In this document: positions 1-11,394 of the stretch, one piece after another
Numbering within the stretch: position 1 is the stretch's first letter
Layout of the letters: the number at the start of each line of letters is the position of its first letter
DNA from: Adiantum capillus-veneris
Lineage: Eukaryota > Streptophyta > Polypodiopsida > Polypodiales > Pteridaceae
DNA: 64,000 nt
Direction of reading: 5' to 3'
Assembly (NCBI GenBank): GCA_014529385.2
Contig: CM043946.1
Location: 37,586,058-37,650,057 of the forward strand
Translations under genes and position numbers: made by a program
The notes under the pieces: generated by a model
The model's input: the letters and a program-made list of their open reading frames with translations, nothing else
What the model was told of the DNA's origin: nothing
Database searches by the model: none

Positions 1-18
1 CTTGCCAAAGACAAATAA

Positions 19-477
19 AGAATTCAAGGACTACAGGGATATGATGGGTTTTTTCCATGTACCATTGTAGAGCGGGATTGCAGTGGTACAAGAAGAGAAA
101 GGTTCTCGCATGATGTATATGCAAAGGATACATTTTCTACAGGTTTTGCAGGATTATTAGACTATGGCTCTATTGCTTTTACAAAGTGTGAGGACTTAAA
201 GCAGGGTGAACGACAACATGTAAATAGTGTACAAAGATGTTTGAAGATGAATGATTTGCTAGAAGATGAAGAATGCATTGCAGGTGTGTTTGATGAGTGT
301 TCTTTTGTGGATACTATGAAAGATTTGGAGTCTTTAATGGATTGCAATTTTCATATGGGAAGTGAGCTTGTGAAAGTATGCTCAATAGAAATGTACAAGG
401 TCATTGAGGTTTTCAAAAATGCTCAAGGTGTTGATGTACGAGTGGAGAGTAAGTATAAGTCGTGGCAAAGAAAGTGA
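19..477 (+). pseudogene. Gypsy polyprotein fragment upstream of RT
   Basis: Frame 1 is open from 19 to 477. It ends in a KYKS-like motif whose expected continuation (KKVKPVALPLP) is read from 462 in another frame, so a frameshift lies near 462-477. In gypsy elements this motif sits in the linker between protease and reverse transcriptase. I see no protease active site or zinc knuckle here; those would be farther upstream, outside the window. Confidence 0.6.
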
Positions 478-1841
478 AACCAGTGGCATTACCTCTACCA
501 AAATATTGCACAAATAAGATGGAGCAAGCTGCTTTGCAGCCTAGCCTTTGTAGCCCAAGCAAGATTGGACACAAGTTCACAAAGGATTCTTTGAAAGAGT
601 TAAAGTTTGGTTGCGAGGATAGTTTGACAAAAGATGAAAAGATATGCTTTGAGGACATGCTTGCCAAACACAAAAAAGATTTTGCATTTGAGCCTTATGA
701 GATAGGGTGTGTTGATCCATCCATTGTTCCTCCTATGGTGATCTTCACTATCCCTCATGTACCTGGGAACTTGAGACCTATTCCTGTTCCAAAGGCTCAT
801 TTGCCAAAACTCATTGAGTTGCTTAATGAAAAGATCGAGAGGGGTATCTTGGAGCCTTCTTGTGCTTCGTATTCAAATAGGTGGTTTGCAGTTCCGAAGA
901 AAAATGGTTCTTTATGCTTTATTCAGGATATTCGACCTGTAAATAAGGTGACAATCAAAAATGTGGGTATAGGGCCAATTGTCGATGAGTTTGCAGAGGC
1001 ATTTGCAGGAAGGGCAATATATTCTGCGGAAGATTTGTACTCAGGGTATGATCAGTTCCAAATAGCAATGGAAAGCAGGGTGCTGACTACCATGAGGAAA
1101 CCCTTGGGTTTAGTAAAGATGTGCACCTTACCTCAGGGGGCAACGAATTCAGTTGCACACATGATGAATGCTATGAACAAAGTCCTACGTGACTTCATAC
1201 TGCAAACTACAATGCCTTTCCTTGATGATGTTCCGATCAAAGGATGTGATGTAAGTGATAAAGATGTGTCTCTAGACTCGAGGGGGTGCCGAAAGTATGT
1301 GGCAACCCATATCAATGATTGTGATAATATCTTGTCAAGGTTGGAAGAGGTGAACCTAACCTTGTCTGGCCAAAAGTCAGTGTTTCGTGTGAATGAAGTT
1401 CTTATTGTGGGACATATGTGCGGGCCATATGGTAGAAGGCCTTGTCCTGAAAAGATTGATGTAATCCAGAGAATGAAAGAGAAATGTATAAATGTCACTA
1501 AGGTTCGAAGGTTCTTGGGTGCATGCATGTTTTATGTTATCTGGATTCCGCATTATGCACATGTAGCAGAGCCTTTGTATCAGATTTTGAGAAAGAACAA
1601 AAAGTTTCAATGGGAAGAAATGCATATCCATGCCATGAGGAAATTAAAGAAGTTGATGCTTATGTCTCCAACTTTGAGAAAAGCAAACTATGAATGTGGA
1701 AGATATGTAATTGTGACAGTGGATACTAGCCCCACAGGAATTGGATGGGCGATTGGGCAAGATGATAATGATGGCAAGCGATATGTGGTGAGGTTTGGAG
1801 CAAAAGTCCTACGTGCTCGTCGTCAATGCAACTATCCATAG
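462..1841 (+). pseudogene. Gypsy reverse transcriptase and start of RNase H
   Basis: This encodes the element's RNA-dependent DNA polymerase. Visible motifs are RPIPVPKAHLPKLIELL and the GILEPSCASYSNRWFAVPKK block (RT fingers), FIQDIRPVNKVT, YSAEDLYSGYDQF (first catalytic Asp region), LPQGATNS, and the FLDD box at about 1218-1229 in place of the more usual YIDD. RNase H begins near residue 415 with VTVDTSPTGIGWAIG. The frame ends in a TAG at 1839-1841, but homology runs on in the same frame (KRELWGVVTTLKCDKEYL), so this is a nonsense mutation and not the true end. The first codon listed is just the first ATG in this frame; the protein continues from upstream after a frameshift. Confidence 0.88.
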
Positions 1842-3046
1842 GTAAAAAGAGAGTTATGGGGAGTAGTCACAACTTTGAAATGTGACAAAGAGTATTTGAT
1901 AGGAGCAAATGTAATAGTGGAGGGACTGATTGTCTACCCCTTCTTGGAATGATAACAAGTTGCTCAACTCTTGACATTGCTATGTTGAGATGGATTGCCT
2001 ACATAAAGTCCTTGACTTTAGAATTTAAGCATATTGCAGGGAAAGATAATCTAGTTGCGGATATGCTTTCAAGAGCAAGGTATGGAAAAGAAGAAGACAT
2101 GGTTGTCGAGGGCGATGATGTAGGCACACAGTTCTATAGTATCTCTCATGCCAAGGGTGATCATGTTTGCCTATCAAATGCACTTGAGTCATTTATAGAT
2201 GACCTATATCAAGGTGAATGGTTTCTCATTGGACGCTATCTGAGCACTTTGACAAGGCAAGAAGGGTGGACTGATCAAGAGTTCAAAAGAATACGTAGAA
2301 AGGACTATGGATACTTTTTGAAAGATGGGTACTTATGGAAGCGTCCAAAGCAAAGAAATGTAATGCCAATGAGAGTCGTGAATGATAAGGACACTCAAAA
2401 TGAGCTTATGAAAAAGTTTCATGAGAGTATTTATGCTGGACATAGAGGTGTATGGGCCACCTTTACTAAAATGAAAGAGAGTTATTGGTGGAAAGGTATG
2501 TATAAAGATGTATCTCACTTTGTGGAGTCGTGTGAAACCTGTCAAATGCATTCAAATGTACGTCATCGTGATGGGTTGCACCCTACTTACCCATTGGCCA
2601 TGCATTACAAGTGGGTAGTAGATCTAATTACAATGCCATTGGGCTTATGGCAAATGAGATACATAGAGCTTGCACGAGAAGACTTAACCAATCAAGTTGA
2701 AGGTCATTCTCTAAGAACAAAAAGCATAGAAGGGGTATGTAAGTTACTCTTGGATGATGTAATTAGCCGTTATGGTTGTGCTGGGAAAATAACAGCAGAC
2801 AGGGGTGAGTTGGATGCTGACAAAGTAAGGGAGTTTTTCTCTAGGTTGGGCATTAAACTTGCTCTCACTACTGCATATAATCTTGAGTGAAATGGTAAAG
2901 TGGAGTGTGGGCATCCTCCTATCATTAAAGATTTAGCTAAGGCCTGCAAAGGTAAAATGGGAGAGTGGCCTAGGTTGTTGCCTTATGCTTTATGGGCTGA
3001 TCGTACAACTCATAGCTCGGTTACTGGTTATATGCCTTTGAGTTGA
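1842..3046 (+). pseudogene. Gypsy RNase H end and integrase
   Basis: RNase H continues in the previous frame to about 1930. A frameshift then moves into a frame open from 1949, with DIAMLRWIAYIKSL and FKHIAGKDNLVADMLSRARY, the typical end of gypsy RNase H. The integrase follows: an HHCC-type zinc domain (H-RGVWATFTKMKESYWWKG, then CETCQMH), the core with VVDLITMPLG (first Asp), ITADRGELDADKVREFF (second Asp) and NGKVECGH (Glu). A TGA at 2888-2890 interrupts the core just before NGKVE. Another shift occurs near 3040. The enzyme would insert the cDNA copy into the genome; this copy cannot. Confidence 0.85.
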
Positions 3047-3624
3047 TGTATGGTCAGAAACCTATAATGCCAATTGAGGATGTAATTCCCACATGGAATG
3101 TATTACCTTGGGAAGATGGAATGAGTAGGGAAGACCTTCTTGCTTTGCGCATACAACAGTTAGAAAGAAGGCCCCAAGATATTGAGATTGTAGTAGCACG
3201 ATTAAAAGATGCAAGATTAAAGAATAAGGACAGATTCGACAAGAGGCATAGGCTCAGACCTAAAGCTATTGAAGAAGGTGATTGAGTGTTGGTGTATGAC
3301 AATAGTCTTGGAAACCAACATTCAACAATAAGAAATCTTTCAAAGAGATGGTTTGGTCCTTATGTGGTTCAGCATGTACATGGGAATGCAACTTATACCT
3401 TGCATGAATTAGATGGGACAAAAATGAAGATTCCCATTGCAGGGGAAAGAATCAAGTTATTCAAAAGATGAGGTGATACAGATCCCTTTGATTCACAGGA
3501 AGGTCAAGATGAAGGCTCTTATGAAAATGGTATGGATGTGGATGAAGAACAAGAGGATGATGCGTTAGATTTTGTTGCAAGCAATGATGAAATCGACATG
3601 TATGTTGACTTAAATGAAGACTGA
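3043..3624 (+). pseudogene. Gypsy integrase C-terminal region and acidic tail
   Basis: ELMYGQKPIMPIE marks the integrase C-terminal region. RWFGPYVV plus TYTLHELDGTKMKIPIAGERIKLF is the small beta-barrel that often follows it. TGA codons at 3283-3285 and 3469-3471 break the frame. After the second stop the same frame continues for about 50 codons of strongly acidic sequence (many Asp and Glu) to a stop at 3622-3624. The acidic run is conserved in frame, so I take it as the true C terminus. No chromodomain is seen. Confidence 0.75.
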
Positions 3625-3670
3625 ACCTGCAAAAGATATCTGTGGCACATGCTGGAGGATGTGCAGGTTT

Positions 3671-3682
3671 AGAGGGGGTGGA
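3671..3682 (+). promoter_or_regulatory. Polypurine tract (plus-strand primer)
   Basis: AGAGGGGGTGGA is a purine-rich run directly before TGTC, the inferred LTR start. This is where plus-strand DNA synthesis would be primed. Confidence 0.6.
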
Positions 3683-4632
3683 TGTCCTGCCATGGCACGT
3701 TCATAATGTGAAATTAAAGTATCCACCTCTCTTAATGTTTATGATGTGTGGGACCAAATGCTACAATGTAGATAGTGTGATATATGCAAAAATGAATGTC
3801 ACGGTTGCAGTCGTGTACATACCTTGCCGGACGGGCGAGGCCCTACACGTGGCACTATGGAATGCTTTTTCACATAAATATATGCCTAATTTGCTTTAGG
3901 AATGTACAAATGTCAAGTGTTTCGAAGTGGCACGCTCGTTTTTCCTAGAAAGTTCAATGCGGACAATCTCGACCAAAAATAGCAGGTTTCGTGTGCTGGC
4001 GTGAAAGACGTGTCCAAAGTGCTTACCAAGTGGGAAAATGAGGCCAATGGGATTTTTCCACAACTTTAGTGATTTCTTCCAGTTCGTTTAGGCTTTTTAT
4101 GGACAAAAAGTGACATTTTTGGGCTAAAAATGCTCAAAATAGCTACAAATCCACATCAATGATGCTGGAGTTATTGTTCAAGCTATGTGGGAAACTTTAG
4201 AGCCAACAATGAGCTCATTTGGGCACATGAGCAAGGAGATACAGCCATTCCTTTACAGGGTGCTAGTGCAGTCCCGTGCTGCTTCCACTACATGGTTGAG
4301 GCTGTGAGGCCTCCAGTTAGGGTTTCTCCTCCTCAAATAACCAATTGGGCTTCTCCAATGAAGTACTGAAGCTTCCATGAAATGGACACGATGAAGAATC
4401 GAAGTGTAAATTTAGGGTTTCTAATAGGTCAAATGAGCACTGTATCTGTGCAATTGGGAGCGAGGCTACACCTAATCTTCAGACACACAAGAGTTTTGAG
4501 TTAGTATTGGTTCTTTTTCAAAGTGGAGATTTCATGGCTGGAGTTTTTTTTCTTTTTTAGTGTGTTTTTGGTATCAAATCCTCTACGCCTCGCTTGATTT
4601 TGCTACGAATCCGCACAGTTAGAGGCCCGACA
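3683..4632 (+). repeat. Inferred 3' LTR of the gypsy element
   Basis: It begins TGTC right after the polypurine tract, and the best matching end is GACA at 4629-4632, giving about 950 bp with a TGTC/GACA inverted terminus. A TATA-like ATAAATATA lies near 3877-3885. The partner LTR and the target duplication are outside the window, so the end point is inference. Confidence 0.45.
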
Positions 4633-4690
4633 CTTTCCTAGTCGCACTACACTTTCTTGACAACGCATGCACACATAGACCATCATCTCT

Positions 4691-4731
<41 letters not shown>

Positions 4732-5028
4732 TCCTCCCCCCTTTGCATATGCATACACACACACTTTCTATTAAGAGTATGGGTCACACATATGCACGGA
4801 TACTCATAATTTATACGCAGACACACATTGTGTGTATGTATGCACATAACACACACACATGCACAATTACAAGAAATGTGCACTCAGTAATTCAAGAGGA
4901 AAAGTAAAATCTTTCAAGCAACATATGAAACACATGTTGGCGTCAGGAATATCCACACAAGCATTAATGCATGCCTACATGAAACTACACGGATGCAACC
5001 TCAAGAAAAGGCATATACACTATCTATT
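4633..5028. other. Non-coding gap with (CT)n tract
   Basis: It contains a (TC)n run at 4694-4728 followed by CA-rich sequence to about 4860. I see no gene. Confidence 0.6.
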
Positions 5029-5031
5029 TAA

Positions 5032-5470
5032 GGCTGTGGTCACGCGAGGCATAGTTATCTATAATTTTGACAGATAACTATGCCTCTCTCATGGTCACAC
5101 GAGACTTAGTAGGATGCACAACAAAACTAAGCACATGCCTTTGCAACTATGCCGAAAAGAAATATTTTAATGCACTTGCCCGTTCCACAGCTTTTGCAGT
5201 TTTTGAGCGACCTGCACGCAGCCCAATGGCCCATGCGATCAGGCAAGATAGTAGCACGGGGTGTTCTCTTTCTCTCTCTCTCTCCTCTCTCTCCTCGATA
5301 CCTGCTATCGTGAGTGGCGTCCTGCTGATTTACCTACAGGTGGTGTTCAGCACCGTTTGCTTCGCAATGCGTGACCACGAGGCAGTTTCCTGCCGCCTTC
5401 CCTGGGCTTGCAGGTACCTAGTCGCCCTTAGTTATCCATTACGGATAACTAAGCCCGTGTGACCACACCC
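5032..5470. mobile_element. Non-autonomous TIR element, PIF/Harbinger-like, TSD TAA
   Basis: A 439-bp element. The left end GGCTGTGGTCACGCGAGGC and the reverse complement of the right end GGGTGTGGTCACACGGGC match over about 30 bp, including the inner AGTTATC. TAA stands on both sides (5029-5031 and 5471-5473). GG at the tip and a 3-bp TAA duplication are features of Tourist/PIF-Harbinger MITEs. Just inside each end is a second hairpin: 5048-5060 pairs with 5072-5084, and 5427-5437 with 5443-5453. A (CT)n stretch lies near 5268-5290. The 131-codon ORF inside it shows no domain and I do not regard it as a gene. Confidence 0.72.
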
Positions 5471-5473
5471 TAA

Positions 5474-7099
5474 TCATGAGAGGAGAGATAACTCTCTCAG
5501 GATAGGGATACGTTCGCCACCCCACAAAGTGTCCACATGGTGAAGCCTAAAGATTGGAGTCATCATTGTGATTAACTTCCATAGAGAGAGAAGAAGCAAC
5601 AACATCTCTACCAACATCACCCACCGATGCCAAGGAAGGAGACTCACCTACTTCATTTCATCCCTTCACCTTGATTGCAACAGTGAACAAAGCACTGTTA
5701 TGTCTAAAGCAATAGCAAAAAAACCTCACGACGTCTACCCACCCACGAGCAACCCCTTGTAATTACATGTAAGGTTATCCTAAAATAAATAGCCTTTATG
5801 GCTAATCCACGTACCATCACTCTCTTGTCTCTCTCTTCTCTCCCTTTCTCTCTTCCCCATCTACCTCTACTCTAGCTTCTAGGGCTAGAGGAATAATCAT
5901 ACATCTAGGCCATGACCATCACCCATTGAGTATTTTAAGTGAGCCTAGGTATGGACCAGCCACCCAAGCCTATGTAAGCATAACCTTCTCATGAATTTTG
6001 GGACACATGATAAACCAAAAGGGGAACATAATAGCACAAGAACTGAGCACATAGTGGATACTAGATATGGAGCATACATAGGGAACAACATAGAGAGAAA
6101 ACAAGGAAGAACACAAGGGAGATGATACACAATATATCACACACAACAAGAGAATGACATAGGGATAGACACAAGGCATATACATGGAGAGCACATGAAG
6201 TTCTTGGCACTTGCACATTCACCATCATCATGCACACTATACACTATGGTGCTTCATGGAAGATTTTTCTTGCCACATGCTAGTTATCTCATGGGGAATT
6301 TGCACCATATACATGAGGTTTAGTTGAGAATCCTTGCTTACACTCCACCCACGCATCACCTACATCATTCTCACTAGCATAACACTAGTGAATTTACCGT
6401 CGTCGCTCACACAACACCACCATGCAATGCACACCTACACCATGCACCAGATTTTGAGGGAATTTTATCTCTCTAAATGGCAAGAAGAAGCCTTGTCATC
6501 GCCCACAATCTCATCAAGTAGCAATTTCTCCGTTTCTCTCACTACACCCTAGTTATGATGACTCCCTCAACATTTGTGCCATGCTCCAAGATGATGGGGA
6601 GGTCACCTTTTGGCCTCATCATCTTACTCCCTTGCACTTGAAAACAACCTCCTTACATAAGGATTATCATTTTCTTCCACCATGCAATATAAGTGCCACG
6701 TTTCCCTTTCTTTGTGTGTATATTTTTTTTTTCTATGACCACCCCACACATCATCGGAAAATTTTGCAAGGTTTCATATTCTCCTATCATGTATGTCATA
6801 CACACATTCCTTTCATGGAGCCATCTTGTGGTATTGAAACCCGTGTACTACTACTCAAAATTCATCCTATGCTAGGCCTATCCTCTCTTTCATTTTCTTT
6901 GTCTTCTCCTCTAGAACTTAGATCATTTATCGGTGACTTTGTGGTCTTCTATCATGGTTGTAAGCCAGTCTTCATGTGTTTCTTGGCTCCCCTCATAGCA
7001 TCCTAGAGGCTATAAAATTCTAGGGGGGTGCCCCCCTCCCACACCCGAAAGAAGACCGCATAATCTATGCAAGCAAAGGTGTAGAGTTCACCCCTCCTT
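5474..7099. other. Non-coding stretch, nothing recognised
   Basis: AT-rich sequence with pyrimidine-rich patches near 5820-5860. Several ORFs of 60-140 codons occur on both strands, but none shows a domain, a repeat or a sensible composition. A G/C-run near 7021-7045 is the only local oddity. Confidence 0.5.
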
Positions 7100-7619
7100 A
7101 TGCATCACTTTCCAACTGCAAATGCTCCCACTACTGTTGTTATGTGGTATTTCAGCTTAAGAAGGTCGTACATGAGACTCTCAAAGTCTAATGACAATTT
7201 TGTGATCCCTATGAATCTATCTATGGCAACACTGTCTCCCCTATGTGCATCACCAAGACTAGTCATAGATGGTTGTCTTTCCTTTGACTCTCTGGGAGTT
7301 GTACCCACATACCCTATCATAGCCATGTCAGTCTCATGCATGAGCATGCCAAAGAACTCCATGTTCGTCATCTCCATCTTCATGGTCGGACTGTCTGACT
7401 CACTTTTACTGTGTCTTACTAGAGCAAGCTCTCTCTACCTCTGTATATGTAGATACATCCTACACAACATCATCTTGGAGCTCTCCCGCAAAAGGAATAT
7501 CTGCCACCTCTCACTGTCTACCTATCTGCAAATCCATATACTCATCACATTGTGACTCACCAGAGCATAATTTCCCTATCTCTCAATCATCCAGATCAAG
7601 CACAACATCTACAAAAGAA

Positions 7620-8245
7620 ACATGTCTAGTCTCCCGCTCGCTACATGTATGTAGCGCGACTAGGACTTCACCATCTTGTATGTAGGAAACATGAAATGGT
7701 TAAACCAAGCCGTTGCGGGTTCCTCTTGCAATCATAAGCGATCCCATTTTTATGTGAAAAGACCACTTCGAATGCAGTACGTGAGAGCCCCTATCTCGCA
7801 ATTTCTCATTGAGATAATGATCTATCTCATCTCCTCAGGAATAAAGTGCACTCATAAAAGTGTAAACGATGCACCACTAGGCCACAACAGACATACATCT
7901 CCTACCCCTTGAGAGTCATATGCCAAACCATCAACACTCTGCACACTACTAAATCTCCCACTAGGAAAGCTATTGAGCCACTCATGACAAGGCGTGACAT
8001 GGAAGAGTGCATCACCCTCTAGCAACCAACAAGAAGAAATTTTTCCATCCAGACACCAAAAGTAGAAAAGAGGTAAACTAAAAACAAACATGAAATCACC
8101 ATCACTGGCATAAGTATGCAGTGCAACTGTCTCTCTAGCATGCACTAAAGCCCTATTGGTATCACACAAAGATCTCCTCTATTGCCTCATATGCCTAAAA
8201 AAATGTTGTTGAATGTGCCATGTACTACTGCAATGCTGACATCTC
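7620..8245 (-). pseudogene. Copia gag zinc knuckle, protease and pre-integrase remnant
   Basis: From high to low coordinate: CQHCSSTWHIQQH (about 8240-8195), a CX2CX4HX4H knuckle with the last Cys lost; then CWLLEGDALFHVTPCHEWL (about 8030-7970), matching the Copia protease block WLLDSGASxHxTPxxEW with Asp changed to Glu; then GVGDVCL; then MGSLMIARGTRNGLV (about 7750), the GAG-pre-integrase signature. The stretch 8169-7852 is open, the rest has stops and frameshifts. The altered catalytic Asp alone would disable the protease. Confidence 0.65.
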
Positions 8246-9235
8246 AAAGATCGGCATAACTGAGAATTCCATCTCTCATTGAGTCACATCCATGGACTCG
8301 AAAGCATCATACATAGTGTCAACCAATAGAAATGCCAAAGGCATAAACCGCAAATGCATCAATGAGGGATTAAAGCTCAACCACAACAAGAGGGAGTGAT
8401 CGCCTCAATCCAATGACTACAAATGCATCAAAAAGTATGGCAATCAGTCCAAAAACTATGGTGAGTTTTCTAGGGAACATTGGATAGAGTCTGCCTTATA
8501 AAATGAGCAAAATCTCATTGCATCTCTTAAAAACATAAACCTCATCCAAAATGCCAAAGTGGGACATGATCTTGACCATTGCAACCCCATCAAAAATCTC
8601 TTGACAAAAGATATGTCAAAGTGGGAGTAAAGCTTGACCACTATAATCTTCAAAATATGACTCAAAAAAACATAAACTGGTAACCAATACTCAATGCCAA
8701 TGAGTAAAAATGCCAAAATAACTCCACAGTGTCACATATAATAGAAATCCCCACTCAATGTACATTGATGGAGTGTCTACGCATAAACAAGCACCAAAGG
8801 GGTCCAGAAGGTCTGCTCTATGCAAAAACAATGCTCTCAAAAGAACTCATCAGCACTCAAAAGTGCTCGCCAAAATGCATGGAGAATGGGCATAAACCAT
8901 GCACCAATGCTATATGCAAATAGTATGTAAAAGACCATAAACCAAATCATTGAAGCAATACCAAATCAAACTATGAAAATGTGACAAGACTTGTGTATCA
9001 ATGAGGTCCAAAAGCCAACAATGCTATGCACAAGAAACAGAGAACAAAGGTTTCTTAGAAATGCAAAGACCATACATAAAGGCCATATGCATATGGCTAC
9101 CAAGAATCTCTATCAGATCGCAGAGAAGAGCACAAGTAGGTCTATGTGAGTTGATGAAAATCCAAGCCGAGTAGATGAGTCCGGAGAGAAACCATCTACC
9201 AACATCTATCAAAGAATCTCCACCTATAGTGCCGA

Positions 9236-9642
9236 TGTTGAAAACTACACCTCAATGAGAAAAGTCCGTCGATCGTAAAAACCACACCACCTGTGATGTC
9301 GTCACCAAAAATTTTACCTTGATAAAAAATGTGTATGCCGGTAATCAAAAGCACAACTTCACCAATAATGTCAATGCAAAAGAACTCCGCCTTCAAGCTA
9401 CATGTATGCTCAGGAATTGAAAAGTGCGCGTGCGCATGCATGGTAGTGTGCGGTGCGTGAGTGTGGTGCAAGGACACAAGATACAAACGATGTGGGTGGA
9501 GCCTCGCCCTCTCAATATGATAAGTGTGAGAGAGCTACTTATTTTTTGGTATATAAATAATAAGGTATGTGTGTGTCCACACCTAGTGGGCAGGCGGGCG
9601 GTCATCCGGCCGCGGGCAAGGCATACCGCCTTTACCCCAACA
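9236..9642 (-). repeat. Copia-type LTR, inferred ends
   Basis: On the minus strand it starts TGTTGGGG at 9642 and ends CAACA at 9236, about 407 bp with a TGTTG/CAACA terminus. A TATA-like TTATTTATATACC lies near 9550. No second copy is in the window and no primer-binding site for initiator tRNA-Met is clear downstream, so the boundaries are tentative. Confidence 0.4.
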
Positions 9643-10610
9643 TACTCCCACTTAAAGGCGATACGCCGATAAGGGGACCTACCATTATAATCCCTACTAG
9701 TAAATACAAGGTGAGAGGAAATTATCGACAGCACTTCAGTAGCTCCTTCGAAAGTTACCACTACATGAGTTGTGTTGCCGAAGACTTTGCTATAATGAAA
9801 AATGTCATGAAAGCTAGTAGATTTGGAGGAGCTGGATGGAGGAGACTCAGACAAGAAACTAGTAGGTGGAGGTTGCCTTAAGTGGCCAGTTAGCAAAAAT
9901 TAGAATCATCTAAATTATCTGATTTAGAACAAATTTATTTATTGAGGCGTTTTAAGAGGGTAACCAATGACCTATGAATATGCTTGTGGTAAGGTCTTCA
10001 CCCTGCAACTAGCTCTATCAGTCAATGTGGAGTTTGGACCCAGTCTGAATGCACATCTTTGACCAACACTGCTTCATCTGAAATCCGTAAGATTTGTTTT
10101 GTTGTGGTTCTAGCTGGTCAACAAGCTTTCAACTTACAAAGTCAGCTTTGATGCACAGGAAAAATATTTACAATTCATGTTGAGTCATTTGGATCGATTG
10201 ACATAAAGCTACACAGAACGGAGTCAATGTAGGTAGAGCTGCTCTCCAGATAAGAAGAAGCATTCTCTTGTTCTTCAAAATTGTTGTAGAGTGATTGAGT
10301 AAGTTTATGTAGAACCAGAAAGGTGGAGCGCCTTGAGAGAGACGAGCAACAACAACGGCATCGGAAGGAGAAAGAGATGATCAGTAGCAACAGATGCGAT
10401 CTGGTGAGAAGCTGCTGTGTTTATATGTCACTATGATTTTGTTTCCTGGTGTGGCAGTGGCGTTTGTGACTGTGCTTTTAATTTCGTGGTACCATCTATG
10501 CTTTTGTTGGCCAATCGGATGATGCCAAGTGGCATGTCTACCCTCGCGTGCTTTTTTGTGAGACTCTTAGGAAATTTATTCTTTCTTCTCTTCTCTTCTT
10601 TGCACTTCTC

Positions 10611-10612
<2 letters not shown>
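9643..10612. other. No gene recognised
   Basis: The longest minus-strand ORF here (from 9896 into the LTR) is rich in Ser and Pro at its start, but I cannot tie it to any family. The rest looks non-coding. Confidence 0.4.
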
Positions 10613-10678
<66 letters not shown>

Positions 10679-10703
10679 TAGATAGATATAGATATATATA
10701 TAT

Positions 10704-10744
<41 letters not shown>

Positions 10745-10755
10745 TATATATATGT
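10613..10755. repeat. Compound microsatellite (CT)n(TA)n(GATA)n(TA)n(CA)n
   Basis: A run of CT (10613-10643) passes into TA (to about 10676), GATA units, more TA and then CACACA. The ORFs of repeated Tyr-Ile or Arg-Glu here are artefacts of the repeat. Confidence 0.95.
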
Positions 10756-11394
10756 AAATATAGACACACAGATGAACACACTTACGCATGTGCACGCATG
10801 CACACACACATATGCATGTATCCATATGTGTTTATCTCATAGACATAGCCACAGACACAATGACAGACAACATGGATCAAGATATGTTAATGAGCAAAGA
10901 TCAATGGATTTAAAATACAACATATTTAGAAATGCAAAAGCAGCATAGGAGCTGAACAAAGTGACAAACATCATATCAAAATAAAGTGTCAAGTTATACA
11001 AATGTCATAGCATAAAGTGTAGTTAGTGATTCAAAACTTGATCATGAGAAAGATAAATCGACCATCTTGGTGATCACTGTTGCCTCTATTTGACCCGCTA
11101 CCCCTCTTGGACCGCGATCCAATGTTCAATGCATGCTCGTATGACGGACGAGTGGCCTACATCTACATAGTGTGGATGTTTGAGTAAGCATCAAAGACGG
11201 ATATCCATGGAAACATCTAGGTGTAAAGCAATAATGATTGGAGTTCCCATGCATTCAAGTGCCACAACACATTGATTGTCCTAAGAGGATCTGTTTCCCT
11301 TATGAGCTATATATACCCTTATAATTGTGGAGCAGTTTGTTGCATTCTAGGCACACCAAGCTATATATGCTGGTTTCTAAATAAAACAAGGATA
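10756..11394. other. No gene recognised
   Basis: Low-complexity CA-rich start, then AT-rich sequence without a recognisable ORF up to the 5' end of the LINE. Confidence 0.45.

Larger units (their letters stand above)
1..4632 (+). mobile_element. Decayed Ty3/gypsy retrotransposon, 3' portion
   Basis: The order reverse transcriptase, RNase H, integrase, polypurine tract, LTR is that of a Ty3/gypsy element. The 5' LTR, primer-binding site and most of gag lie before the window. The pol reading frame moves through all three plus-strand frames and carries several stops, so the copy is dead. No chromodomain is visible after the integrase; an acidic tail takes its place. Confidence 0.9.
7100..9642 (-). 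mobile_element. Degenerate Copia element (LTR, gag, protease region)
   Basis: Read on the minus strand, an LTR-like block (9642 to 9236) is followed by a long stop-filled leader/gag region, then a zinc knuckle, a retropepsin-like site and a GAG-pre-integrase motif. This is Copia order. Integrase, reverse transcriptase and the far LTR are missing or unrecognisable. One complication is that a Copia-like polypurine motif (AAGTGGGAG) directly precedes the LTR start, which would normally mark a 3' LTR. The LTR might therefore belong to a lost upstream copy. Confidence 0.6.

Noticed and set aside
1133-1528. 131-codon minus-strand ORF opposite the gypsy RT
   Set aside because: A shadow of the plus-strand RT frame; the plus frame has clear family motifs.
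5067-5462. 131-codon ORF
   Set aside because: It lies wholly inside the MITE and uses its TIR and CT tract; no domain is seen.
9393-9896. 167-codon minus-strand ORF as a host gene
   Set aside because: It runs through the inferred LTR start and polypurine motif, and its second half is CA/TG-rich LTR sequence.
10538-10825. Minus-strand ORF of Tyr-Ile and Arg-Glu runs
   Set aside because: A pure translation of the compound microsatellite.
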